Of a stretch of 64,000 nucleotides of DNA, positions 17,281-26,548 are shown piece after piece; within the stretch, counting starts at the first letter, position 1, and the number at the start of each line of letters is the position of its first letter. The notes under the pieces were generated by a model that was given only the letters and a program-made list of their open reading frames with translations, was not told where the DNA came from and did no database searches. The position numbers and the translations under genes are program-made. Source of the DNA: Bacteroides pyogenes DSM 20611 = JCM 6294 (lineage in GTDB: Bacteria; Bacteroidota; Bacteroidia; Bacteroidales; Bacteroidaceae); the NCBI RefSeq assembly GCF_000428105.1, contig NZ_ATZH01000024.1, positions 1-64,000 of the forward strand, written 5' to 3'.

Positions 17281-19041
17281 TTATTCGAAGTCAAGTTTTA
17301 CTAATTCAAAATTTCTGGTGAAATGAATGAAGAATACTTTTTTATTGATAAATCCTCCCCAATTATTCACCCGTTCAAATTTAAATCCTGTTTGAATAGG
17401 TGTCAGATTCATTTTATCGAGATTTTTCTCCAATTCCGATCCATACCTTGTCAAACCTTTCAGGAAAAAGAATGCCGTATCGAAGCCAAGCATCCCGTAA
17501 CTGGGATATTTGCTCGCTAAATCTTTACTGTACCATTTATGATAAGCGTTTGTGAATTGTACGGCAGCAGGGAATAAAGTATTGGTATAGAAAGACGAAT
17601 AAAAATACACATCCAGTTCAAAGAAGCTGTCCAAATGGTCGCGGGTGTAAGTTTGCCATTCCGGATAGCCGAACAAATGTATGTTTTGCTCCGTAGTTTC
17701 TCTAACCAGCAACGTCAGCTGCGGAAGAATCTTTATGAGTGTGATATTGCTTCCTGATGTCGGTATGAAAATATTCTCCTTATTTTCACGAACGGCAGCT
17801 TTAAGCGTGCTTTTATCGGCATTTTCACTGACAAAGCTCATCGTTACTCCTTTATTTTTCAAATCTTGCTTCATACCGCTGATGAAATCGGCTTTTTCCT
17901 TGTCATCATTGGCTGCTTCCATGAATATGACGTGAGCATTAGGAAACTGACGGGTAAAATGTTCGTATACCTCCGAATATAAATAAGATTGAGGCGTATT
18001 GATCTGATAGACGAGAGGATTTTTGAAAACTTCTTGTCCTCTGGAAGAGAAAGGAATCACAAGTCGGATATTATTCTTTTGGGCAAAAGCAGACAAAGGC
18101 TTGATTTGCTGCTGATGCATAGGACCGAATATGACATCCATTCTTTTCATCTCTTCTTTGGCCAGAATCACATTCAACGAAGAACTCTCTTTACCGCAAT
18201 CGTATACATACAAATCTACGGAAGTTCCGGCGCGTTTCAGGCTATCTATCGCCATCAGGAAACCTTCGTAATATTCCACCATTCGCTTGTCTTCCTGAAA
18301 AGGTAGCAGAACAGCCGCTTTTATGGTGGAAATTTCCCGAGGAGTTTCTCTATTTTCACGGAAAAGCTCGCTATTGCTTGGAGGAGTGGCAGGCTGACTC
18401 TCCGATTGAGAGGGATTTAGCAAGGCAGCACCCGGATAAGGAATACAAAGAAACTGTCCTTTTTTCATTCCTTCTTTCAATTCCGGATTGGCGGCAATCA
18501 ACACCTTTTCGCTGATTCCGTATTGACGGCTTACACTGAAAATCGTTTCTTTACGTTTTACCTTATGCATATCCTTGCATCTCGACTGCACCGGACCTTT
18601 AATCGGTTTACTTGCCGGCAACTCTTGTTTAACGGAGACCGCATCTTTCTCCAGCGGGATACGTATGACTTGCCCGATGCGGAAATTCTCGGCGCTTAAG
18701 CCCGGATTGGCATCGCAAATGACCTTCGCCGACACGCCATATACGGTCGTCAGTTTATACAGAGTTTCTCCGGCTTGGATGGTATGAAACGTTTCTCCTT
18801 GCTGTATCTCCTTACCTTTGGGAATTTTGATAGTCTGTCCGGCGTATATTTTATCTTCACATCCCGGATTCAAACGGATGATGTCGGTTGTAGTGACGTT
18901 ATACATACCGGATATGGAATATAAACTCTGACCTTTTTCGATGGTATGCAAAAAGTAAGATTGATTCTCCTGCGCATACCCCATCGTATATGAAATGCTT
19001 ATAATTAGCAAAAGCAAGGATATTCGACTGATTAGTTTCAT
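17281..19041 (-). CDS. Triple-LysM protein with type-1 periplasmic-binding-like domain
   Basis: 586 residues with a signal peptide (about 1-23). Three LysM repeats follow at about 30-74, 85-129 and 158-201 (HTIEKGQSLYSIS, HTIQAGETLYKLT, HKVKRKETIFSVS). After a Ser/Pro-rich linker, residues about 235-575 look like a branched-chain-amino-acid-binding / LpoA-like fold (IKAAVLLPFQ, YEGFLMAIDSLK, DVIFGPMHQQQIKPLSAFAQ). LysM binds peptidoglycan, so the second domain would be held at the wall. By analogy to LpoA it may control a penicillin-binding protein; this is inferred. Confidence 0.78.
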   Translation of the reverse strand: MKLISRISLLLLIISISYTMGYAQENQSYFLHTIEKGQSLYSISGMYNVTTTDIIRLNPGCEDKIYAGQTIKIPKGKEIQQGETFHTIQAGETLYKLTTVYGVSAKVICDANPGLSAENFRIGQVIRIPLEKDAVSVKQELPASKPIKGPVQSRCKDMHKVKRKETIFSVSRQYGISEKVLIAANPELKEGMKKGQFLCIPYPGAALLNPSQSESQPATPPSNSELFRENRETPREISTIKAAVLLPFQEDKRMVEYYEGFLMAIDSLKRAGTSVDLYVYDCGKESSSLNVILAKEEMKRMDVIFGPMHQQQIKPLSAFAQKNNIRLVIPFSSRGQEVFKNPLVYQINTPQSYLYSEVYEHFTRQFPNAHVIFMEAANDDKEKADFISGMKQDLKNKGVTMSFVSENADKSTLKAAVRENKENIFIPTSGSNITLIKILPQLTLLVRETTEQNIHLFGYPEWQTYTRDHLDSFFELDVYFYSSFYTNTLFPAAVQFTNAYHKWYSKDLASKYPSYGMLGFDTAFFFLKGLTRYGSELEKNLDKMNLTPIQTGFKFERVNNWGGFINKKVFFIHFTRNFELVKLDFE

Positions 19042-19075
19042 TAATTTATAACGGTTAGTTCTTTAAATTAAGAAA

Positions 19076-19176
19076 CAAAGGTACGAATAAATGTATTATA
19101 TCTTCATAAGTTTTGAGTTAAGAAAATAATATTGTGCTTTTTTAGGAGCATATTTCATGCGGAAACATTAATTTTG
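19076..19176. promoter_or_regulatory. Divergent promoter region, LysM operon / uvrA
   Basis: A minus-strand TACCTTTG (plus-strand 19076-19083) lies 35 bp before the LysM gene. A plus-strand TAATTTTG (19169-19176) lies just before uvrA. The -33 elements are weak. Confidence 0.5.
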
Positions 19177-19184
19177 CAGCATTT

Positions 19185-22025
19185 ATGAAAGAAAAGAATA
19201 TGCAGGAAACGGAATATATCAACGTGTACGGGGCGCGTGTGCACAACTTGAAGAATATCGATGCGGAAATTCCTCGCGACAGTCTGACGGTGATAACCGG
19301 ATTAAGCGGCAGCGGTAAGTCTTCATTGGCATTCGACACGATATTCGCCGAAGGGCAGCGTCGCTATATCGAAACTTTTTCGGCGTACGCCCGCAACTTT
19401 TTGGGAAATCTGGAACGCCCCGATGTGGATAAGATCACGGGATTGAGTCCGGTGATCTCTATCGAACAGAAAACGACGAATAAAAACCCGCGTTCTACGG
19501 TGGGCACTACGACGGAGATATACGATTATCTTCGTCTGCTTTTTGCCCGCGCCGGTATAGCTTATTCTTATTTGTCGGGCGAAAAGATGGTGAAATACAC
19601 CGAAGAGCAAATCATCGAGCTGATTTTAAATGATTATAAAGGCAAAAAGATATTTTTACTCGCTCCATTGGTGCGTTCGCGCAAGGGACATTACAAAGAG
19701 TTGTTCGAACAGGTACGCAAAAAAGGTTACTTGTATGTCCGTGTAGACGGGGATGTGCGTGAAATAACGCACGGCATGAAAGTCGACCGGTATAAGAATC
19801 ACGACATCGAGGTTGTAATCGACAAACTGGTTGTAGCCGACAAGGATGATAAACGTTTGAAACAGAGCGTGGCAACTGCCATGAGGCAGGGAGACGGTCT
19901 GCTGATGATTCTGGATGCTCAGACCGAAAGCATCCGCCATTACAGCAAACGTCTGATGTGTCCTGTCACAGGGTTGTCTTATCGCGAGCCTGCGCCGCAC
20001 AATTTTTCTTTCAACTCTCCGCAAGGGGCCTGTCCGAAATGTAAAGGATTGGGCATAGTCAACCAAATCGATATAGATAAAGTGATTCCCGACCGGGAGC
20101 TTTCCATTCATGAAGGAGCGATAGCCCCCTTGGGAAAATACAAAAACACAATGATCTTTTGGCAGATTGCCGCTTTGCTCGAAAAATACGACGCCGGATT
20201 GAAAACTCCTGTAAAAGAGCTTCCGGAAGATGCGCTTGAGGAAATATTACACGGATCGGACGAACGTATTAAAATTAAGAACTCGCTGATAGGGACATCT
20301 TCCGATTATTTTGTGACCTATGAGGGCATTGTGAAATATATCCAGATGTTGCAAGAAAAAGATGCCTCGGCTACGGCGCAAAAATGGGCGGAACAATTTG
20401 CCAAGACGACTGTTTGTCCCGAATGCAAAGGAGCGCGCCTGAATAAAGAAGCGTTGCACTTCCGCATTCACGACAAGAACATCAACGAATTGGCGAATAT
20501 GGACATCAATGAATTGTATGATTGGTTGATGAACGTCGATGCTTTTCTCTCGGATAAACAAAAGAAAATAGCCGCAGAAATACTGAAAGAAATCCGCACG
20601 CGCCTGAAATTTCTGTTGGATGTGGGGTTGGATTATCTGGCTTTAAACCGGAGTTCCGTAAGTCTTTCCGGAGGTGAAAGCCAGCGCATACGACTGGCGA
20701 CACAAATCGGCTCACAATTGGTCAATGTGCTCTATATTTTAGATGAACCGAGCATCGGGTTGCACCAACGCGACAACCTCCGGTTGATTCATTCTTTGAA
20801 AGAACTCCGCGATATAGGCAACTCCGTTATTGTGGTGGAGCACGATAAAGATATGATGTTGGCGGCCGACTATATAATCGACATGGGCCCTAAAGCCGGA
20901 CGACTCGGAGGAGAAGTTGTTTTCGCCGGTGTTCCGCAAGAAATGCTGAAGACAGATACTATGACTTCGCAATACTTGAACGGAAAGATGAAAATAGAGG
21001 TTCCCACCAAGCGTAGAAAAGGAAACGGCTTGGCAATACGGCTAAAGGGGGCGAAAGGGAATAATCTGAAAAATGTGGATGTCGAATTCCCGTTAGGCAG
21101 ATTGATCTGTGTGACCGGAGTATCCGGCAGCGGAAAGTCTACCTTGGTTAATGAAACATTACAGCCGATTCTTTCACAGAAATTCTACCGTTCGTTGCAA
21201 GACCCGCTGGAGTATGACTCCATTGAAGGTATAGAACATATAGACAAGGTGGTGAATGTCGATCAATCGCCCTTAGGCCGTACTCCACGCTCCAATCCCG
21301 CTACCTATACCGGTGTATTTTCCGACATCCGTAACCTGTTTGTCGGCTTGCCCGAAGCGAAGATTCGCGGATATAAACCGGGACGTTTCTCTTTCAATGT
21401 TTCGGGAGGGCGTTGCGAAGCCTGTTCAGGAAACGGATATAAAACCATTGAAATGAATTTTCTTCCCGATGTCTACGTGCCTTGTGAGATTTGTCACGGC
21501 AAACGTTACAACCGAGAAACGCTGGAAGTACGTTTCAAAGGAAAATCGATAGCCGATGTGCTCGATATGACCATCAACCGTGCCGTCGAGTTCTTCGAGA
21601 ACGTTCCGCAGATCCTGAACAAAATAAAGGTTCTGCAAGATGTCGGATTGGGTTATATCAAACTCGGGCAATCGTCTACCACGCTTTCCGGCGGAGAAAG
21701 CCAGCGTGTGAAACTGGCAACGGAGCTGGCAAAAAGAGATACCGGCAAAACGCTTTATATACTCGACGAGCCCACTACAGGACTTCATTTTGAAGACATC
21801 CGCGTACTGATGGGAGTACTTAATAAATTGGTTGATAAAGGGAATACGGTGATTGTAATCGAACATAACCTCGATGTCATCAAAATGGCGGACTATCTAA
21901 TCGATATGGGACCCGAAGGCGGAAAAGGCGGCGGTGAAGTATTAAGTTTCGGAACACCGGAAGAAGTGGCAAAAAGCTTGCAAGGATATACCCCGAAGTT
22001 TTTGAGGGAAGAGATTGGAGGTTGA
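19185..22025 (+). CDS. uvrA: Excinuclease ABC subunit A
   Basis: 946 residues. Two ABC ATPase halves have Walker A GLSGSGKSS and GVSGSGKST and signatures LSGGESQR (twice). Zinc-binding pairs CPKCKG / CPECKG lie in the first half and CEACSG ... CEICHG in the second. UvrA dimers scan DNA for bulky damage and load UvrB. The -7 box ends at 19176, only 9 bp before this ATG, so the second Met (19200) may be the real start. ybaK follows 28 bp downstream. Confidence 0.97.
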   Translation: MKEKNMQETEYINVYGARVHNLKNIDAEIPRDSLTVITGLSGSGKSSLAFDTIFAEGQRRYIETFSAYARNFLGNLERPDVDKITGLSPVISIEQKTTNKNPRSTVGTTTEIYDYLRLLFARAGIAYSYLSGEKMVKYTEEQIIELILNDYKGKKIFLLAPLVRSRKGHYKELFEQVRKKGYLYVRVDGDVREITHGMKVDRYKNHDIEVVIDKLVVADKDDKRLKQSVATAMRQGDGLLMILDAQTESIRHYSKRLMCPVTGLSYREPAPHNFSFNSPQGACPKCKGLGIVNQIDIDKVIPDRELSIHEGAIAPLGKYKNTMIFWQIAALLEKYDAGLKTPVKELPEDALEEILHGSDERIKIKNSLIGTSSDYFVTYEGIVKYIQMLQEKDASATAQKWAEQFAKTTVCPECKGARLNKEALHFRIHDKNINELANMDINELYDWLMNVDAFLSDKQKKIAAEILKEIRTRLKFLLDVGLDYLALNRSSVSLSGGESQRIRLATQIGSQLVNVLYILDEPSIGLHQRDNLRLIHSLKELRDIGNSVIVVEHDKDMMLAADYIIDMGPKAGRLGGEVVFAGVPQEMLKTDTMTSQYLNGKMKIEVPTKRRKGNGLAIRLKGAKGNNLKNVDVEFPLGRLICVTGVSGSGKSTLVNETLQPILSQKFYRSLQDPLEYDSIEGIEHIDKVVNVDQSPLGRTPRSNPATYTGVFSDIRNLFVGLPEAKIRGYKPGRFSFNVSGGRCEACSGNGYKTIEMNFLPDVYVPCEICHGKRYNRETLEVRFKGKSIADVLDMTINRAVEFFENVPQILNKIKVLQDVGLGYIKLGQSSTTLSGGESQRVKLATELAKRDTGKTLYILDEPTTGLHFEDIRVLMGVLNKLVDKGNTVIVIEHNLDVIKMADYLIDMGPEGGKGGGEVLSFGTPEEVAKSLQGYTPKFLREEIGG

Positions 22026-22053
22026 TTAAAAAACTATTATACGAACAACGAAA

Positions 22054-22530
22054 ATGAAAATCAATAAAACGAATGCCGCCCGCTTGCTCGACAAGGCCCA
22101 AATTCCTTATGAACTTATCGCTTACGAAGTGGATGAAAACGATTTAAGCGCAGTACATGTAGCTGCCGGCTTGGGAGAGAACATAGAACAAGTATTCAAA
22201 ACGCTTGTGTTGCATGGTGATAAAAGCGGTTACTTTGTATGCGTTATTCCCGGAGAGCATGAAGTCGACCTGAAACTTGCCGCCAAAGTATCCGGAAACA
22301 AAAAATGCGATTTGATTCCTATGAAGGAGCTTCTTCCGCTTACCGGATATATACGCGGAGGCTGTTCGCCTATCGGGATGAAAAAACATTTTCCCACATA
22401 TATTCACGACACTTGCCTTCGGTTTCCACACATCTATGTAAGCGCCGGTGTACGGGGATTGCAGATAAAAATATCTCCGGGTGATTTGATCAGGGAATCG
22501 AAAGCGGAAGTCTGCCGCTTGTTTGAATGA
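22054..22530 (+). CDS. ybaK: Cys-tRNA(Pro)/Cys-tRNA(Cys) deacylase YbaK/EbsC
   Basis: 158 residues starting KINKTNAARLLDKAQIPYELIAYE. The single YbaK/editing domain shows VFKTLVLHGDK, the AAKVSGNKK segment and the GYIRGGCSPIGMKK substrate loop. It hydrolyses cysteine misattached to tRNA(Pro). It follows uvrA closely but there is no functional link known. Confidence 0.9.
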   Translation: MKINKTNAARLLDKAQIPYELIAYEVDENDLSAVHVAAGLGENIEQVFKTLVLHGDKSGYFVCVIPGEHEVDLKLAAKVSGNKKCDLIPMKELLPLTGYIRGGCSPIGMKKHFPTYIHDTCLRFPHIYVSAGVRGLQIKISPGDLIRESKAEVCRLFE

Positions 22531-22546
22531 CAACTTTTGTTGATAA

Positions 22547-22579
22547 TTGCTGAATAATTCAGGAAAAAGTATATATTTG
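22547..22579 (+). promoter_or_regulatory. Promoter of POT transporter
   Basis: TTG (22547-22549), 22-nt spacer, TATATTTG (22572-22579). Confidence 0.45.
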
Positions 22580-22620
22580 CAGGAAATAATCATTTTTATT
22601 AATCTAATATTTATTTTTAT

Positions 22621-24285
22621 ATGTTTGAAGGACAACCGAAAGGTTTATATGCTTTGGCTCTAGCCAATACCGGAGAGCGCTTTGGCTATTACACAATGCT
22701 TGCTATTTTCACACTCTTTTTGCAAGCAAAATTTGGTTACTCGGCCGCTGAGACCTCTACCATCTTTGGTTCATTCCTGGCCGCCGTTTATTTTATGCCG
22801 CTTGTTGGGGGTATTTTAGCGGATAAGTGCGGCTATGGTAAGATTGTTACAATCGGCATTGTAGTCATGTTTGTCGGTTATTTGCTCTTGGCAATTCCTA
22901 CGGCTGCCAATTCAACCGGAAAAATGATGATGTTGGGAGCTCTTTTCCTGATAGCTTGCGGTACCGGCTTCTTTAAAGGAAATTTGCAAGTAATGGTAGG
23001 TAATCTTTATGACTCGCCTGAGTACAGTTCAAAAAGAGACACAGCTTTTAGTTTGTTCTATATGGCTATCAATGTGGGCGCATTGTTTGCTCCTACAGCT
23101 GCGACCAAAATGACTAATTACGTGCTTTCCGGCGCCGGTTTTACATACAATGCGCAGATTCCTTCATTGGCCCATCAATTTCTAAACGGAACAATCAAAC
23201 CGGAAGGAAGCGCCGCTTTGGAAGGATTGAAAGCAGCGCAGGGATTCACCGGTGACATGGCTTCATTTTGTTCGACCTACATTGAAAAGCTTTCTGAAGC
23301 TTATAATTACGGTTTTGCTGTAGCATGTATTTCATTGATTGCTTCTATGGCTATTTACCTTGGTTGCCGGTCAATGTACAAACATGCCGATTATAACTCC
23401 AAACAAGCCAAAACATCCAACAACCATAATGAACCGGAACTTACTCCCGAACAGACCAAACAGCGTATTGTTGCTTTGCTGCTTGTTTTCGCGGTGGTTA
23501 TTTTCTTCTGGATGGCATTCCATCAGAACGGTTTGACGATGACATTCTTCGCACGCGACTATACGACGCAATATGTTACCGGAATAAACCGTATCGGTTT
23601 TGATGTATGGAATCTTGTTCTTATCATCATTGCGGTATACGGAGGTTTCTCATTGTTCCAGTCTAAAACCGGAAAAGCTAAAATAATTTCCGGAGTTGCA
23701 GTATTGGCTTCACTGATCATATTGGCGGGAAATTATTATGCGATGGATGATACCATAGAGATTCTGCCGCAAATTTTCCAACAGTTCAACCCATTCTTCG
23801 TAGTTGCCTTAACGCCGGTATCTTTGGCTATATTTGCTTATTTAGCAAGGAGAAAGAAAGAACCTTCCGCTCCTCGTAAAATCGGTATCGGTATGGTGAT
23901 TGCAGCCTGTGGTTTCTTAATTTTGTCAATAGGCTCTATAGGTTTGCCTACACCTACCGCGATAGCTGCCAAAGGAATCGATCCCGATACACTGGTTTCT
24001 CCCAATTGGTTGATATCCACTTATCTGGTATTGACATTTGCCGAACTGTTGCTTTCTCCGATGGGTATCTCTTTTGTATCTAAAGTAGCTCCTCCTAAAT
24101 ATAAAGGAATGATGATGGGAGGATGGTTTGTCGCCACAGCCATTGGAAACTATATGGTTTCTATCATCGGTTATCTGTGGGGTGACATGCAACTTTGGAT
24201 GGTATGGAGCGTATTGATCGTATGCTGCTTGTTGTCCGCATTGTTTATCTTCTCGATCATGAAGAAGCTTGAGAAAGTCGCTTAA
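22621..24285 (+). CDS. POT/PTR family peptide MFS transporter
   Basis: 554 residues with about 14 predicted helices, the MFS fold of oligopeptide transporters. The N-terminal signature reads NTGERFGYYTM, so the second Glu-Arg pair of the ExxERFxYY motif is kept but the first Glu is Asn. The second PTR signature is recognisable (KGNLQVMVGNLYD, AFSLFYMAINVGALFAPTAA). Members import di- and tripeptides with protons. The missing first Glu may alter coupling. Stand-alone gene with its own promoter and terminator. Confidence 0.88.
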   Translation: MFEGQPKGLYALALANTGERFGYYTMLAIFTLFLQAKFGYSAAETSTIFGSFLAAVYFMPLVGGILADKCGYGKIVTIGIVVMFVGYLLLAIPTAANSTGKMMMLGALFLIACGTGFFKGNLQVMVGNLYDSPEYSSKRDTAFSLFYMAINVGALFAPTAATKMTNYVLSGAGFTYNAQIPSLAHQFLNGTIKPEGSAALEGLKAAQGFTGDMASFCSTYIEKLSEAYNYGFAVACISLIASMAIYLGCRSMYKHADYNSKQAKTSNNHNEPELTPEQTKQRIVALLLVFAVVIFFWMAFHQNGLTMTFFARDYTTQYVTGINRIGFDVWNLVLIIIAVYGGFSLFQSKTGKAKIISGVAVLASLIILAGNYYAMDDTIEILPQIFQQFNPFFVVALTPVSLAIFAYLARRKKEPSAPRKIGIGMVIAACGFLILSIGSIGLPTPTAIAAKGIDPDTLVSPNWLISTYLVLTFAELLLSPMGISFVSKVAPPKYKGMMMGGWFVATAIGNYMVSIIGYLWGDMQLWMVWSVLIVCCLLSALFIFSIMKKLEKVA

Positions 24286-24304
24286 TTAATATTTTGCTAC
24301 ATAG

Positions 24305-24346
24305 AAAAAGGTGGTGACAGGTTCTGTTCTTGTTACCACCTTTTTT
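24305..24346. terminator. Bidirectional terminator after POT transporter
   Basis: AAAAAGGTGGTGACA pairs with TGTTACCACCTTTTTT, with a T-run on the plus strand and an A-run at the start for the minus strand. It lies between convergent genes. Confidence 0.85.
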
Positions 24347-24360
24347 ATATTGCTCTGTTT

Positions 24361-24864
24361 TTATATCTCCAACTCCATGATATAATCATTCATATAATAT
24401 CCGTTTCCAATTGGGAAATCTCCTTCAGCTATTTTTTTCATCTCCATGCGCTCGTAGAATTTTATTGCTTTATTATACCGATTTACGTTGAGCCTTAATC
24501 TACAATGGCCGGGATGCAGGTCTTTAATGTACCGGATTATTTCTTTGAATAAAAAACTTCCGCAATTCATCCCTTGGAAAGAAGGCAACACATACAACTT
24601 CTGCAAATGAAAAATACTTTCTTCCTCTTGTACTATGGAACCATAACCGCAAGGGATACCGCTGTTGTAAGCAATGAAATAAAGATGCCCTTGCTCTTGC
24701 ATTTGCTTATAAATATGGTCAGGTGCATACATCCATTCCATCATGTAGTCTATTTGTCCGGAAGACAAAATGTTTTGATAAGTTGACGGGAAAACCTGCT
24801 TCGCCATTTGATGTATAAGAAAACAGTCCTCTGTTGTCGCTTTTCTGATAACAAACATAAGCAT
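24361..24864 (-). CDS. GNAT-family N-acetyltransferase
   Basis: 167 residues (Met3 at 24858 is an alternative start). The GNAT order is visible: FVIRKATTEDC at the start, acetyl-CoA loop with LYVLPSFQGMNCGSFLFKEII (motif A), then RLRLNVNRYNKAIKFYERMEMKKI near the end. It moves an acetyl group from acetyl-CoA to an unknown amine. The nearest remembered relatives are RimI-like stand-alone GNATs. A candidate promoter lies at 24889-24918. Confidence 0.85.
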   Translation of the reverse strand: MLMFVIRKATTEDCFLIHQMAKQVFPSTYQNILSSGQIDYMMEWMYAPDHIYKQMQEQGHLYFIAYNSGIPCGYGSIVQEEESIFHLQKLYVLPSFQGMNCGSFLFKEIIRYIKDLHPGHCRLRLNVNRYNKAIKFYERMEMKKIAEGDFPIGNGYYMNDYIMELEI

Positions 24865-24888
24865 AATTTTTTATTGGCTATATGGAAG

Positions 24889-24918
24889 CAAATGTACGAA
24901 AGTTTTTCGATAAACAAT
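24889..24918 (-). promoter_or_regulatory. Promoter of GNAT gene
   Basis: Minus-strand TACATTTG (24889-24896) with an upstream TTG at 24915-24917, spacer 18. Confidence 0.5.
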
Positions 24919-24959
24919 TCGCTCCTCCAATATGTTAATTGTTTATAATTAAAGGTACC

Positions 24960-24995
24960 ATGTTATACATAGTACTATCGGAATATATATTTTTG
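24960..24995 (+). promoter_or_regulatory. padR promoter with candidate PadR operator
   Basis: A -7 box TATTTTTG (24988-24995) is preceded by ATGT-TAT-ACAT (24960-24970) and by the overlapping perfect palindrome ATAGTACTAT (24969-24978). ATGT/ACAT half-sites are the known core of PadR operators. The site sits where RNA polymerase binds, which suggests self-repression. Confidence 0.45.
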
Positions 24996-25015
24996 CTGAA
25001 CAAAATTTGAATAAT

Positions 25016-25342
25016 ATGAATATAGAAAATGTAAAGTCTCAGATGCGAAAGGGGCTGTTGGAATATTGCATCCTGTTGTTGCTCCATAAAGAACCGTTTT
25101 ATGCCTCGGATATTATTCAGAAACTGAAGGAAGCCAGGCTGATTGTGGTAGAGGGAACCTTATATCCATTGTTGACGCGTTTGAAAAATGACGATTTATT
25201 GAGTTATGAGTGGGTGGAATCGACGCAAGGTCCGCCGCGCAAATACTACCGGCTGACTGCGAAAGGAGAGGAGTCTTTGTTGGAGTTGGAGCTTTCGTGG
25301 AAAGAATTGAATGAAACCGTGAACCATATTGCAAACAGATAA
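25016..25342 (+). CDS. PadR-family transcriptional regulator
   Basis: 108 residues from ATG 25016; the TTG three codons upstream is less likely. It is a winged-helix protein: MRKGLLEYCILLLLHKEPFYASDI, then GTLYPLLTRLKNDDLLSYEW and GPPRKYYRLTAKG, the PadR hallmark. It probably represses its own operon through the palindromic site upstream. It is followed 19 bp later by the PspC gene; this pair is common in Bacteroidetes, where it is thought to respond to envelope stress. Confidence 0.9.
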   Translation: MNIENVKSQMRKGLLEYCILLLLHKEPFYASDIIQKLKEARLIVVEGTLYPLLTRLKNDDLLSYEWVESTQGPPRKYYRLTAKGEESLLELELSWKELNETVNHIANR

Positions 25343-25361
25343 TCTGAAAAAAGAAATAACA

Positions 25362-26456
25362 ATGAAAAAGACACTGACTGTAAATTTAGGCGGAACAGTT
25401 TATCACATCGATGAGGACGCCTATCGTTTGCTGGATAATTATTTAAACAATCTTCGTCTGCATTTCCGGAAACAACAGGGGGCGAATGAAATAGTGGATG
25501 ACATGGAAAACAGAATCTCCGAACTCTTCTCGGAGAGAATCTCCCTGAGCAAACAGGTGATAACTGTATCCGATGTAGAGGAAGTCATCGCACGAATGGG
25601 AAAACCGGAAGATCTTGCAGATGCCGAGAGCGGAGATGAACCGGGAGAAAATCCGAAAGAAGAGGGGAAAAGACAGAATAACGACCGTTCGGGCGGCAGC
25701 AGGCGCTGTTTTCGCGATCCTGACAATAAAATGTTGGGCGGTGTAGCCGCAGGCCTGGCCGCTTATTTGGGGTGGGACGTTACGGTGGTGCGCCTTTTAA
25801 TGATTGCTTTAATATTTCTTCCTTATTTCCCGATGGTCATTATCTATCTTGTATGCTGGCTGCTTATTCCCGAAGCGCGCACGGCTGCCGAGAAGTTGAG
25901 CATGCGGGGCGAAGCCGTCACGGTAGAAAACATCGGTAAGACCGTTACAGACGGGTTTGAACGGATGGCGGACGGAGTAAATAACTATATGAGATCAGAC
26001 AAACCGCGTACGCTTCTTCAGAAGATAGGGGACGCTTTCGTAGCGGTGGTGGGATTTATACTCAAATTATTCTTAATCGCTCTGCTGATTGTCTGCTTCC
26101 CTGTACTGTTCGTATTGGCTATTCTTTTTGTCGCGTTGGTGATAGCGATTATCTCCATAGCGATTGGCGGCGGAGCATTGTTGCTCGAATGGATCCCTAC
26201 GATTAACTGGGAACCTTTGGCTTCGATATCTCCCATAATGACTGTAGTCGGCACCATGGGGGGAGTACTTTTTATAGGTATTCCATTGGTCGGACTGGCT
26301 TATTCCATTCTTCGCCAGTTGTTCCATTGGCAGCCGATGGGAAGTGTGCTGAAATGGTCGCTGTTCATACTGTGGGTGACGGGATTGGTGCTTTGCATCA
26401 TTAACTTGTCCGCTTTAGGATGGCAACTGCCGTTGTATGGATTGCATCGGGTATGA
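25362..26456 (+). CDS. PspC-domain membrane protein
   Basis: 364 residues from ATG 25362. Residues 1-85 form a soluble domain (TLTVNLGGTVYHIDEDAYRLL) typical of Bacteroidetes PspC proteins. A charged linker follows, then the PspC domain at 114-172 (RCFRDPDNKMLGGVAAGLAAYLG) and several C-terminal helices (about 240-360). PspC proteins sense or respond to inner-membrane stress. Co-transcription with padR suggests that PadR controls its level. The ligand is unknown. Confidence 0.85.
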   Translation: MKKTLTVNLGGTVYHIDEDAYRLLDNYLNNLRLHFRKQQGANEIVDDMENRISELFSERISLSKQVITVSDVEEVIARMGKPEDLADAESGDEPGENPKEEGKRQNNDRSGGSRRCFRDPDNKMLGGVAAGLAAYLGWDVTVVRLLMIALIFLPYFPMVIIYLVCWLLIPEARTAAEKLSMRGEAVTVENIGKTVTDGFERMADGVNNYMRSDKPRTLLQKIGDAFVAVVGFILKLFLIALLIVCFPVLFVLAILFVALVIAIISIAIGGGALLLEWIPTINWEPLASISPIMTVVGTMGGVLFIGIPLVGLAYSILRQLFHWQPMGSVLKWSLFILWVTGLVLCIINLSALGWQLPLYGLHRV

Positions 26457-26485
26457 CAATAGCGCTTTTCCATGAAATTTTCCGT

Positions 26486-26515
26486 TTTGAGAATCATTCT
26501 TTTTCATTATGTTTG
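26486..26515 (+). promoter_or_regulatory. Promoter of MBL-fold hydrolase gene
   Basis: TTTG (26486-26489), 18-nt spacer, TATGTTTG (26508-26515). Confidence 0.5.
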
Positions 26516-26548
26516 CAGCATAATGAAGCATGAATAGAAAAAGTAAGC

